The position numbers and the translations under genes were made by a program. From an uncultured bacterium (GTDB taxonomy: Bacteria > Bacteroidota > Bacteroidia > Bacteroidales > Paludibacteraceae): 13,961 nt of DNA. The DNA lies in contig CAMHCZ010000030.1 of NCBI GenBank assembly GCA_946183755.1, positions 1-13,961 on the forward strand. The letters are read 5' to 3'. Under the pieces are notes generated by a model, which searched no databases, had not been told where the DNA came from, and saw only the letters and a program-made list of their open reading frames with translations. Below are positions 1 through 7,083 of this stretch, piece by piece (positions within the stretch are counted from its first letter, which is position 1; each line of letters opens with the position of its first letter).

Positions 1-24
1 GGCTCACACCCGTGTCTGTGTTGT

Positions 25-150
25 TTTCACCCTTTCAGGGTTGATTTAATTGATGCTGCTGCGGTAGTCCCGTAGGGACGGAATGCCCATAGGCAGGGGT
101 GTACCCCCCTGATAAAGTCAACATCAAAGCAGAACCCCGAAGGGGTGAAA
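25..150. repeat. Interspersed hairpin repeat bounded by inverted ends (REP/MITE-like)
   Basis: The 18-bp segment tttcaccctttcagggtt (25-42) is repeated in inverted orientation at 133-150 with two differences. Each end is itself a hairpin: accct/agggt on the left and acccc/ggggt on the right. The two differences are compensatory, so pairing is kept. Between the ends lie two more perfect small palindromes, gtccc-gta-gggac (67-79) and ggggt-gt-acccc (96-107). No transposase or protein gene is present. Elements of this look are common in intergenic DNA of Bacteroidetes, but the copy number in this genome cannot be judged from one window. An open frame on the minus strand crosses the repeat (35-229); I regard it as spurious. 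Confidence 0.6.
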
Positions 151-168
151 TAGATTTGTGCGTGTTAT

Positions 169-188
169 GGATACGATGAATCGCATCC
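169..188. repeat. Imperfect hairpin in repeat cluster
   Basis: The arms ggatacga (169-176) and tcgcatcc (181-188) pair with one mismatch around a 4-base loop. The hairpin lies between the larger inverted repeat on its left and the gggcgaat palindrome on its right. It is probably part of the same intergenic repeat cluster. No function is assigned. Confidence 0.35.
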
Positions 189-198
189 CATTTTGTAG

Positions 199-237
199 GG
201 GCGAATAACCATTCGCCCAGAATAACCATTCGCCCAG
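199..237. repeat. REP-like palindrome with 17-bp tandem duplication
   Basis: Bases 199-218 form a perfect 8-bp stem, gggcgaat/attcgccc, with an aacc loop. The 17-bp unit aataaccattcgcccag occurs twice head to tail (204-220 and 221-237), so the right arm of the hairpin is duplicated and can pair with the single left arm in two ways. This is typical of short REP-like intergenic elements. It may have expanded by slippage. Confidence 0.65.
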
Positions 238-249
238 ATAAACGAATAC

Positions 250-283
250 AAAAAACGCCTTGATTTTCATCAAAGCGTTTTTC
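250..283 (-). terminator. Probable intrinsic terminator of the paaK-iorA-iorB operon
   Basis: The arms at 250-264 and 269-283 form a long stem around gc-rich cores (aacgc and gcgtt), with one unpaired base on each side, next to A and T tracts. Read on the minus strand, the hairpin begins about 24 bases after the iorB stop codon and runs into a T-rich tract. The A and T runs on both sides mean it could also work on the plus strand. Confidence 0.7.
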
Positions 284-306
284 CGTTTTTTTATGTCAGT
301 TCTCTT

Positions 307-879
307 TTATTTCTGTGCTGCTCGTCCGAGAGCGAGAGCCTTGATGTTGGCTTCCACCACGGCGTCGCCCTTGCGTCCGAACACGCGGCGAATTGCGTCC
401 TCCAGCTTGTCGTACTCTATGCCGAGCGCTTTCTGTGCCGCACCCAGCAGTATCACGTTGGCAGAGCGGTTCACGCCGTTGTCCTTCGCCAGCTGCTCGA
501 TGTCCACGATTATCACGTTAGGCATCTTGTTCAGGTCAGCCATTATGGTGTCCAGCTCAGGGTAGTTCGGTATGTTTACGAATGGCGCGCTCGAAGTAAT
601 TATCCATCCTTCCTTGTTCAGGTAAGGCAGGTAGCGCAGCGCCTCCATAGGCTCCATGCTTATTATCACATCAGCACCGCCCAGCGCGATGAGGTCGCTG
701 TTTATCGGCTCCGACGAGATGCGCAGGTTGGACTGCACGTCGCCGCCACGCTGGCTCATGCCGTGCACCTCGGCCTGCTTGATGTACAGATTCTCGTTCA
801 TGGCAGCCTCGCCTATGATGGTCGCGATTGAGAGGATTCCTTGTCCTCCCACACCGCAGAGTATGATGTCTGTTTTCAT
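307..879 (-). CDS. iorB: Indolepyruvate oxidoreductase, beta (gamma-domain) subunit
   Basis: This is the small subunit of the thiamine-diphosphate-dependent 2-oxoacid oxidoreductase that interconverts aryl-pyruvates (indolepyruvate, phenylpyruvate, 4-hydroxyphenylpyruvate) plus CoA with aryl-acetyl-CoA, CO2 and reduced carrier. At 190 residues it has the usual length for the family. The N-terminus carries the family motif GVGGQG (residues 9-14) after a beta strand, followed by EVHGMSQRGG (37-46). Both are hallmarks of the catalytic gamma domain of pyruvate:ferredoxin-type oxidoreductases. The protein is cytosolic. The start ATG lies one base after the iorA stop codon, so the two are surely cotranscribed and probably translationally coupled. 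It is the last gene of the operon, followed by a terminator. Confidence 0.93.
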   Translation of the reverse strand: MKTDIILCGVGGQGILSIATIIGEAAMNENLYIKQAEVHGMSQRGGDVQSNLRISSEPINSDLIALGGADVIISMEPMEALRYLPYLNKEGWIITSSAPFVNIPNYPELDTIMADLNKMPNVIIVDIEQLAKDNGVNRSANVILLGAAQKALGIEYDKLEDAIRRVFGRKGDAVVEANIKALALGRAAQK

Positions 880-880
880 G

Positions 881-2491
881 TTATTTCTTCTCCTGTGCTT
901 TTTTCTGTTCCTTCAGATGTCTTTGCAGTGTCTGTATGCACTCGCGGCGTGGTATTATCACTGACGTGCCTTTGTAGTTGATTTCATCGCGTATGATGCG
1001 TGTGATTTCAGGCATGTTTTTAGGCAGCGGTGTCACCACGTGCAGGTGCTCTTCGGCAACGCCCAGTCCGCGGCATATAGCCTCGAACTTGTTTGTTCCG
1101 GCAGAGTCCTGTCCGCCTGTCATGGCAGTTGTCAGGTTGTCGCTTATTATCACTGTGATGTTGGCGTTCTCGTTCACGGCGTCCAGCAGGCCTGTCATGC
1201 CGCTGTGTGTGAATGTCGAGTCGCCTATGACGGCAACCGCAGGCCACTGACCAGCATCGGCAGCGCCTTTAGCCATTGTTATGCTGGCTCCCATGTCCAC
1301 GCATGAGTGTATTGCGCGGTATGGTGGCAGGAATCCGAGTGTGTAGCAGCCTATGTCGCCGAACACGCGTGGATTCTCATACTCCTTGAGCACCTCGTTG
1401 AGCGCTGTGTAAACGTCGCGGTGTCCGCATCCCTGGCAGAGCGCAGGTGGACGTGGCGCCACATCCTCGCATGAAGAGAAGTTCTGGCCAGTCTCCATGC
1501 CGAGCGCCTTCTTCACGATGTCCGGAGTGAGCTCGCCTGTGCGTGGCAGCTCGCCTGTCAGACGGCCTTTGATTTCGGCGTTGCCTGACATTACGCCACG
1601 GAGCATCTCCTCGATGAATGGCTGTCCTTCCTCCACGACCATCACGCTGTCGCACTCGTCGCACATGCGGCGCACGAGCTTCTTAGGCAGCGGATACTGC
1701 GAAATCTTGAGCACTGGGAAAGGGCATCCGGCAGGGAAGCACTCGTTCACATAGTTGAATGCTATTCCGCTGGCAATGATTCCCATCTTCTTGTCCTTGC
1801 CTTCTATATATTTATTGTATGCCGAGTTGGCGGCGTTCTCCTCGAGTGTCGCCTGCTGCGCTGTGACTATGTCGTTGCGCTTGCGTGCGTTGGCTGGCAG
1901 CAGCACCCAGTTGGCTGCCACAGCGTTGTAGTTCATGTCGTTCTGCTTGCGTGCCTCGCTCTTGACCTCGACTACGGCTCTTGAGTGCGCCATGCGTGTT
2001 GTCACGCGCATCAGCACAGGCAGCTTCTGCTGTTCAGAGTAGTCGAACGCGGCGGCCATCATGTCGTAAGCTTCCTGCTGTGAGCTTGGCTCGAAAGTTG
2101 GTATCAGGGCGAATTTGCCGTAGAAGCGGCTGTCCTGCTCGTCTTGCGAAGAGTGCATTGAAGGGTCGTCGGCTGCGAGTACGACAACACCGCCGTTCAC
2201 TCCCGTCATGCCGGAGTTGACAAACGGATCGGCGCAGACGTTCATTCCGACGTGCTTCATGCAGACCAATGCGCGCTTGCCCATGAATGACATTCCCAGT
2301 GCGGCCTCCATGGCGGTTTTCTCGTTGGTTGACCAACGGCTGTGCACGCCGCGCTCCTTGGCGAGCGGAGATGCCTGTATGTATTCAGTAATCTCGGTTG
2401 ATGGAGTACCAGGATAAGCGTAAACGCCGCTCAGTCCTGCGTCAAGAGCACCTTGGGCTATGGCTTCGTCTCCTAATAGAAGTTTCTTCAT
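881..2491 (-). CDS. iorA: Indolepyruvate oxidoreductase, alpha subunit, lacking the ferredoxin domain
   Basis: This is the large subunit of the aryl-pyruvate oxidoreductase and partner of IorB. The N-terminal domain begins with the YPGTPSTEI motif (26-34) of the 2-oxoacid oxidoreductase pyrimidine-binding domain. The C-terminal half holds the thiamine-diphosphate domain: CQGCGHRD (352-359), GDIGCYTLG (378-386), and the GDS...DN motif (423-425 to 451-452), followed by TTAMTGGQ. At 536 residues it is shorter than the archaeal and clostridial enzymes, which end in a 2[4Fe-4S] ferredoxin domain. Here the last 60 residues contain a single cysteine (C518) and end in a Lys/Gln-rich tail. Electrons must therefore leave by a separate ferredoxin or another carrier. 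The gene starts 28 bases after paaK and abuts iorB. Confidence 0.93.
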   Translation of the reverse strand: MKKLLLGDEAIAQGALDAGLSGVYAYPGTPSTEITEYIQASPLAKERGVHSRWSTNEKTAMEAALGMSFMGKRALVCMKHVGMNVCADPFVNSGMTGVNGGVVVLAADDPSMHSSQDEQDSRFYGKFALIPTFEPSSQQEAYDMMAAAFDYSEQQKLPVLMRVTTRMAHSRAVVEVKSEARKQNDMNYNAVAANWVLLPANARKRNDIVTAQQATLEENAANSAYNKYIEGKDKKMGIIASGIAFNYVNECFPAGCPFPVLKISQYPLPKKLVRRMCDECDSVMVVEEGQPFIEEMLRGVMSGNAEIKGRLTGELPRTGELTPDIVKKALGMETGQNFSSCEDVAPRPPALCQGCGHRDVYTALNEVLKEYENPRVFGDIGCYTLGFLPPYRAIHSCVDMGASITMAKGAADAGQWPAVAVIGDSTFTHSGMTGLLDAVNENANITVIISDNLTTAMTGGQDSAGTNKFEAICRGLGVAEEHLHVVTPLPKNMPEITRIIRDEINYKGTSVIIPRRECIQTLQRHLKEQKKAQEKK

Positions 2492-2519
2492 GTCCTTAAA
2501 TATAGTGTATGCTTTATGG

Positions 2520-3824
2520 TTAGTCTTTGAGTTTTCTCTTGTCTATCACTCTCTTGGCCTTGCCGGTCGAGCGCTCGATGCCCTTAGGCTCGACGAGCAC
2601 GACATAGAATCCCAGTCCGATGACGCTCTTCAGCTTGTCCTTTATCTTGTGCATCAGTGCCTTCTGTGCGGCTGGGTCGGTAGAGTAGTATTCCTTCTTC
2701 ACCTCTACGTGCAGCTCGCTTGTGTCGGTGTTGTTCACTCTGTCCACCACGAGTATGTAGTGTGGCTCGAACTCCTTGAGCTGCATTATCACGTCCTCTA
2801 TCTGTGTTGGGAATACGTTCACGCCTCTGATTATGAGCATGTCGTCGCATCTTCCCATGATTCTGTCCATCTTCACGAGTGTTCTACCGCAAGCGCACTT
2901 CTCGTAGTGCAGCGCTGTGAGGTCGTGTGTGCGGTATCTCATCAGCGGCATGCCTTCCTTGTTCAGGTGTGTGAAGCAGAGTTCGCCCACAGTGCCTTCT
3001 GGCAGCTGCTTGCCTGTGGTTGGGTCCACGATTTCAGGGTAGTAGAAGTCCTCGTTGAGGTGCGGTCCGTTCTGGCACTCGCACTCGTAGCCGACACCAG
3101 GTCCAGCCACTTCGCTCAGTCCGTAGATGTCGTATGCCTTGATTTTTAGTTTGCTTTCGATGTCTCGGCGGATGGCCTCAGTCCAAGGCTCTGCGCCGAA
3201 CGCTCCGATTCTGAGCTTGAACTCATCGCGTGGTATTCCGCTCTCGGCGATGGTCTCGGCCAGGAACAGCGCGTATGAAGGTGTGCAGCAGAGTGTTGTC
3301 GCGCCGAAGTCGTGCATCAGCGCCACCTGCTTCTCTGTGTTGCCCGATGACATAGGTATCACGCTCGCGCCGATGTGCTGCGCTCCGTCGTGTGCTCCGA
3401 GTCCGCCGGTGAACAGTCCGTATCCGTATGAAACCTGGAAAATGTCCTCCTTTGTGGCTCCGTAGGCTGTGAATGCTCTGGAAATGGCCTCCTGCCATGT
3501 CTCAAGGTCTTTCTTTGTGTACAGCACAACGACCGGTTTTCCTGTTGTTCCCGACGATGCGTGTATGCGGACGATGTCGCTCATAGGTACGGCTCTGAGT
3601 CCGAAAGGGTAGTTGTCTCTGAGGTCGAGCTTGTTGGTGAAAGGCAGCTTGACGATGTCGTCGATGTCCTTTATGTCATCAGGTGTGATGCCCAGCTCGT
3701 CGAATTTCCTCTTGTAGAAAGGCGTATTCTCATACACGTATTTAGAGATCTCCCTTAGTCTTTTGCTTTGCAGGTCGCGCATTTGCTCACGGCTCATGCA
3801 CTCCATTTCTTTGTTCCAGATCAT
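2520..3824 (-). CDS. paaK: Phenylacetate-CoA ligase (aryl-acetate:CoA ligase, AMP-forming)
   Basis: This is an ATP-dependent ligase joining phenylacetate or related aryl-acetates to CoA through an acyl-adenylate. At 434 residues it has the normal length. Adenylation-family motifs are all present: the phosphate loop SSGTTGKP (90-97), YGLSEVAGPG (234-243), the MRYRTHDL segment (295-302), DRIMGRCDDMLIIRG (320-334), and a C-terminal STGKAKR (419-425) with the expected lysine. Cysteines at 180, 248, 250, 310 and 312 resemble the Cys-containing lid region of PaaK homologues. The first ATG is preferred because MIWNKEMECMSREQ matches the usual N-terminus. It is the promoter-proximal gene of paaK-iorA-iorB. 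I infer that the operon either makes aryl-acetates from aromatic amino acids or builds aryl-pyruvates from scavenged aryl-acetates; the direction is not visible in the sequence. Confidence 0.93.
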   Translation of the reverse strand: MIWNKEMECMSREQMRDLQSKRLREISKYVYENTPFYKRKFDELGITPDDIKDIDDIVKLPFTNKLDLRDNYPFGLRAVPMSDIVRIHASSGTTGKPVVVLYTKKDLETWQEAISRAFTAYGATKEDIFQVSYGYGLFTGGLGAHDGAQHIGASVIPMSSGNTEKQVALMHDFGATTLCCTPSYALFLAETIAESGIPRDEFKLRIGAFGAEPWTEAIRRDIESKLKIKAYDIYGLSEVAGPGVGYECECQNGPHLNEDFYYPEIVDPTTGKQLPEGTVGELCFTHLNKEGMPLMRYRTHDLTALHYEKCACGRTLVKMDRIMGRCDDMLIIRGVNVFPTQIEDVIMQLKEFEPHYILVVDRVNNTDTSELHVEVKKEYYSTDPAAQKALMHKIKDKLKSVIGLGFYVVLVEPKGIERSTGKAKRVIDKRKLKD

Positions 3825-3875
3825 TATTTAAAGTTCTGTTATCTTAATGTTTTATAGATTTTCGGAAAATAACCC

Positions 3876-3909
3876 CAAAGATAGTAATCTTTATCTATTA
3901 TGCAGCAAA
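3876..3909 (-). promoter_or_regulatory. Candidate promoter of the paaK operon
   Basis: On the minus strand, TATCTTTG (3883-3876) fits the Bacteroidetes -7 consensus TAnnTTTG. A TTTG (3909-3906) lies 22 bases upstream, close to but slightly wider than the usual -33 spacing. The predicted 5' leader of paaK would be about 45 bases long. No operator was recognised. Confidence 0.5.
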
Positions 3910-3956
3910 AAAAGTGGCACTAACTTGTGTGCCCGTGTCATTTAATGCCAAATCCT

Positions 3957-3998
3957 GTGGAAATGTCTTATCTTTGTGTGGAAATGTGTTATCTTTGT
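3957..3998 (+). promoter_or_regulatory. Duplicated promoter -7 element (21-bp tandem repeat)
   Basis: Two 21-bp units lie head to tail at 3957-3977 and 3978-3998 and differ at one base. Each contains TATCTTTG (3969-3976 and 3990-3997), a full match to the Bacteroidetes -7 consensus TAnnTTTG. No clear TTTG -33 box is found at the usual distance from either. The second copy lies only 18 bases before the ATG at 4016. The duplication probably provides alternative transcription starts for the receptor operon. An upstream inverted repeat, ggcac(8)gtgcc at 3916-3933, is a weak candidate operator. Confidence 0.5.
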
Positions 3999-4015
3999 GC
4001 CTCTCAAAAAAGAAG

Positions 4016-4360
4016 ATGAAGGCTGAGCGAAGACGACATATTTATTCGGCACTGCTGCTGGCGGTATTCCTGCCTGCGCTTGCCATAGCGTCGCTTCACC
4101 GCCACGCCGACGTCAAGGTGCTTTGCTACGAGTGCCAGCACCATATAGCGCACCCGCTGCACATCGACGAGCAGACCGATTCGGCTCACGAATGCGAGTT
4201 CTGCCACTTCCTGCACACGCCTTTCTGCGTGTCGGTGGTCATGGCGATTTTGGCATTGACACTGCCTTTCGTCCAGAAACTTGCGTTGTATGCGAGCCGT
4301 GTCGTTGTTCTGGCGTATCGTGCCGCATCGCCTCGCGCGCCTCCTGTTGCTGCTTTATGA
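4016..4360 (+). CDS. Small Cys/His-rich membrane protein, possible metal-binding partner of the TonB receptor
   Basis: The product is 114 residues. Residues 11-26 form a hydrophobic segment after a basic N-terminus (signal anchor or signal peptide), and hydrophobic stretches at about 72-88 and 94-101 suggest one or two further membrane spans. The loop between holds two CxxC pairs (C37-C40 and C60-C63), a further C71, and histidines at 28, 30, 42, 43, 46, 49, 58, 64 and 67. That density strongly suggests metal binding. The start at 4016 is chosen because it gives a proper MKAERRRH-type signal. A longer reading from a GTG at 3914 would translate the tandem promoter repeat. It is the first gene of the operon, 59 bases before the TonB receptor. 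It resembles in style the small DUF2946-like proteins found beside metal-related TonB receptors, but I cannot assign a family by reading. Confidence 0.7.
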   Translation: MKAERRRHIYSALLLAVFLPALAIASLHRHADVKVLCYECQHHIAHPLHIDEQTDSAHECEFCHFLHTPFCVSVVMAILALTLPFVQKLALYASRVVVLAYRAASPRAPPVAAL

Positions 4361-4419
4361 TTATCGCGTCCGTTGACAATACGGGCAAGGAAAGTAGTAA
4401 CAACTTAATTCACAAGTAA

Positions 4420-6588
4420 ATGTATCATAATGCACGCACGGCTTGCCGTTGGCTTGTCGTGTCTTGTTGTTATGCCGTTGTGCTGGCTATGCCGTCGCTG
4501 TGCTGTGCGCAGAACGCTTCGCCGGACTCGGCGTTGAGGAACGTCATGCTCGACGACATCTTCGTGTACGGGCAGTCGTCGGTGGAGTACCAGAAGGACT
4601 TCTCGCAGACCGGCACGCAGATAGGGCAGAGCTTCATAACCGACAACCTGTCGTCGTCGCTCATGCAGACGCTTCAGGCTGTGCCGGGAGTGAAGGCCAG
4701 CGCCATAGGCTCGTCGCAGTCCAAGCCGATAGTCCGAGGGCTGGGGCTGAACCGTGTGGTGGTGACTGTGGACGGTGTGAAGCACGACGGACAGCAGTGG
4801 GCCGACGACCACGGACTGGACATCGACCAGTTCTCAGTGGACAGGGCGGAGGTGCTGAAAGGACCGTCGGCGCTCATAGCCGGCTCCGACGCTGTGGGCG
4901 GACTGCTCAGGCTTTACACCAACTCGGTGCCGGTGGACACGCTCGAAGGCAAGGTCTCGCTCTTCTACCGCAGCAACAGCGACGCCGTCGGGCTTTCGGG
5001 CAGAGTGGGAGGCAGATACGGCAGGTTCTTCTACAAGGGCGGACTGACCGTGCTGTCGTATGCCGACTATCGTGTGCCGGCTGACAGTATAACCTACAAC
5101 TCATACAACATCCGCCTGAAGAACGGCCGACTGCGCAACACCGCTGGCAACGAGGCTTCGGCGCATCTGCGTCTCGGCTACATCTCGCGACGCCTGCGCA
5201 CCGACGTCAAGATTTCCGACTCCTACATGCGGAGCGGATTCTTCGCCAATGCACACGGACTGGAGGTGCGCCTCTCGTCCATCGACTACGACTCGCGTTC
5301 GCGCGACATCGACCTGCCGTGCCAGACGGCGAACCACCTGACGCTGCTCAGCCACACGGACTACAGGTTCGCGTCCGGCGGCTCGTCGCTAAGCATCGAC
5401 GCGGCGTGGCAGAACGACTTCCGCCGGGAGTGCTCCGAGGCGGTGTCGCACGGCTATATGCCTAAGCCGCAAGGCACTACGGAGCGTGAGTTCCGTAAGA
5501 ACAACGCATCGCTCAACGCCATGCTCCGTGTGCGGCTGCCTTACGCCAACGAGTTGCAGGCTGGTGTGTCGGGCGAGTTCCAGCACAACCGCATAGGCGG
5601 ATGGGGATTCATCATACCGGACTTCGAGGTGGTGTCGGCTGCCGTGTTCGCGTCGGACAAGATGGACGTCACGCCGCACCTGTCGCTCAACGCAGGCGTG
5701 CGCTACGACCTATCGCACGTTTCGACACATTCCTACCGCGACTGGTACAAATCGCCCGTCAGCAGCGGCTCGTCGGACTCTGTTTACATGGAGCGTTCTC
5801 AGGCGATGGACGGCATGTTCAACGCATTGACGTGGTCGGCAGGCGTGGTCTATGACAATGCCGGATGGATACTCAAGGCGAATGCCGGCAAGGGGTTCCG
5901 TGTGCCTACAGCCAAGGAGCTCGGGTGCAACGGCATCAACTACCAGCTTTTCCGCTACGAGCAGGGCAATTCGTCATTGTCGCCTGAGGAGTCGTATCAG
6001 CTGGACGCCAGCGTGATATTCCAGAACAAGCGCCTGACAGTGGAGATAGACCCGTACATAAACTACTTTCCGAACTACATATACCTCAATCCAACACCGG
6101 ATTACATCGAGGGTATGCAGCTTTATAATTACACCCAGGCTCGTGTGTGGCGATGGGGGGCGGAGGCGCAGGTCGCGTATTCGTTCTGCCGTTTCCTTGA
6201 GGCTTCGGTCAAGGGCGAGTACTTGTACGCTCGTCAGCTTTCCGGCAGCAAGAAAGGCTACACGCTGCCGTTCTCCACGCCGTGGTCGGCTGAGGCAGAG
6301 TGCAAGTACAAGTTCGGCAGGAAAATGGACGGCTTCGTGGCGGTGAATGTCCGCGTCGTGGGCGACCAGGACGAGATAGTGCCGCCGGAACTGCCTACCG
6401 ATGGTTACTGGACGCTCAACGCCTCGGCTGGCAAGGCTTTCCGCATCAAGGATTATGTGCTTTCCGCCAATCTGCGCGCCGAGAACCTTCTCAACCGCCG
6501 TTATTACGACCACACGAGCTATTACCGGCTCATCGGAGTGCCGGAGCCTGGCATAAACGTGCAGGCGATGCTCTCCTTTGAGTTTTAA
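4420..6588 (+). CDS. TonB-dependent outer-membrane receptor, probably for a metal or metal complex
   Basis: The 722-residue protein has a signal peptide (about 1-30, ending in LCCA). A TonB-box-like segment around 43-51 follows, then a plug domain with LQAVPGVKA (85-93), RGLGLNRVVVTVDGVK (106-121) and VDRAEVLKGPSALIAGSDAVGG (140-161), then a 22-strand-type barrel ending in the family's C-terminal pattern (ENLLNRRYYDH near 687-697) and a terminal Phe. There is no N-terminal carboxypeptidase-like domain and no SusD neighbour, so it is not a SusC-type glycan importer. The plug stretch GQQWADDHGLDID (124-136) recalls the HxxxDH-type segment in zinc receptors such as ZnuD. That and the His/Cys-rich neighbours point to a metal, but the ligand is inference; heme, siderophore or cobalamin cannot be excluded. 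Confidence 0.88.
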   Translation: MYHNARTACRWLVVSCCYAVVLAMPSLCCAQNASPDSALRNVMLDDIFVYGQSSVEYQKDFSQTGTQIGQSFITDNLSSSLMQTLQAVPGVKASAIGSSQSKPIVRGLGLNRVVVTVDGVKHDGQQWADDHGLDIDQFSVDRAEVLKGPSALIAGSDAVGGLLRLYTNSVPVDTLEGKVSLFYRSNSDAVGLSGRVGGRYGRFFYKGGLTVLSYADYRVPADSITYNSYNIRLKNGRLRNTAGNEASAHLRLGYISRRLRTDVKISDSYMRSGFFANAHGLEVRLSSIDYDSRSRDIDLPCQTANHLTLLSHTDYRFASGGSSLSIDAAWQNDFRRECSEAVSHGYMPKPQGTTEREFRKNNASLNAMLRVRLPYANELQAGVSGEFQHNRIGGWGFIIPDFEVVSAAVFASDKMDVTPHLSLNAGVRYDLSHVSTHSYRDWYKSPVSSGSSDSVYMERSQAMDGMFNALTWSAGVVYDNAGWILKANAGKGFRVPTAKELGCNGINYQLFRYEQGNSSLSPEESYQLDASVIFQNKRLTVEIDPYINYFPNYIYLNPTPDYIEGMQLYNYTQARVWRWGAEAQVAYSFCRFLEASVKGEYLYARQLSGSKKGYTLPFSTPWSAEAECKYKFGRKMDGFVAVNVRVVGDQDEIVPPELPTDGYWTLNASAGKAFRIKDYVLSANLRAENLLNRRYYDHTSYYRLIGVPEPGINVQAMLSFEF

Positions 6589-6627
6589 ACGTTAAACAGA
6601 GCAATGCTCACAAACTTTTTAAAAACA

Positions 6628-7059
6628 ATGAAAACAAACATCAAATCAGCATTTATAGCAATTCTTTCAATTTCTTTTTCTTTAGTAATGACCGCCTGCA
6701 ACGACGATGACGACAAGACAGCGGCTCCTGTGGTTACTTTGACAGAAGCCAACTACGAGGCTGCTGAGAATGAGGTCTGTGTGCAGGCTACAATCAAAGC
6801 CGACGGACTTATCGCATCTGTCGATGCCGTTGTGCTGGACAAGGACGGCAACCAGGTGGGCGACTCCTACTCGGACAACGGAACTTACGCAGGCGTGAGA
6901 GCCACAGATGGTGTTCACTTCCACATCCACAACGTCGTCATAGCCGATGTCACGACTGTGGCTGACTATAAACTTAGCCTTACTGTGACCGACAAGCACG
7001 GACAGCGAACCACAGTGGATCAGGAACTCGGACTGGAAGATGAGGAAGAGGAAGAATAA
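6628..7059 (+). CDS. Acidic-tailed surface lipoprotein with HFHIH motif (DUF4625-like)
   Basis: The product is 143 residues from the ATG at 6628. This start gives a typical lipoprotein signal ending LVMTAC, with lipidation at C24; an ATG at 6604 would only add eight residues. CNDDDDK after the cysteine fits the acidic export signal that sends Bacteroidetes lipoproteins to the cell surface. The rest looks like one beta-sandwich domain with the pattern TDGVHFHIHNV (93-103) and DYKLSLTVTDKHGQ (113-126), parallel to the next gene's DYHFVVRVTDAAGW. It ends in a run of Asp/Glu (137-143). His 97, 99, 101 and 124 and the acidic tail are candidate metal ligands. It lies 39 bases after the receptor and 24 before a related lipoprotein. 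The molecular function is unknown. Confidence 0.75.
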   Translation: MKTNIKSAFIAILSISFSLVMTACNDDDDKTAAPVVTLTEANYEAAENEVCVQATIKADGLIASVDAVVLDKDGNQVGDSYSDNGTYAGVRATDGVHFHIHNVVIADVTTVADYKLSLTVTDKHGQRTTVDQELGLEDEEEEE

Positions 7060-7083
7060 TGAATCCTAATTAATAGTAATAAT

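Noticed and set aside
35..229. 64-residue open frame on the minus strand
   Set aside because: It translates across hairpin repeats, has no protein-like features, and similar frames arise wherever these repeats occur.
25..237. Possible CRISPR array or attachment site
   Set aside because: The repeats are palindromic, of different lengths and without regular spacers. No cas, integrase or tRNA gene is present.
3914..4015. GTG-initiated 34-residue extension of the small Cys/His protein
   Set aside because: It would translate the tandem promoter repeat (CGNVLSLCGNVLSLC). The ATG at 4016 gives a proper basic-hydrophobic signal.
4443..5084. 213-residue open frame inside the TonB receptor gene in another frame
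   Set aside because: The receptor frame carries clear plug motifs through this stretch, while the alternative is Arg/Gly/Ala-rich without any domain.
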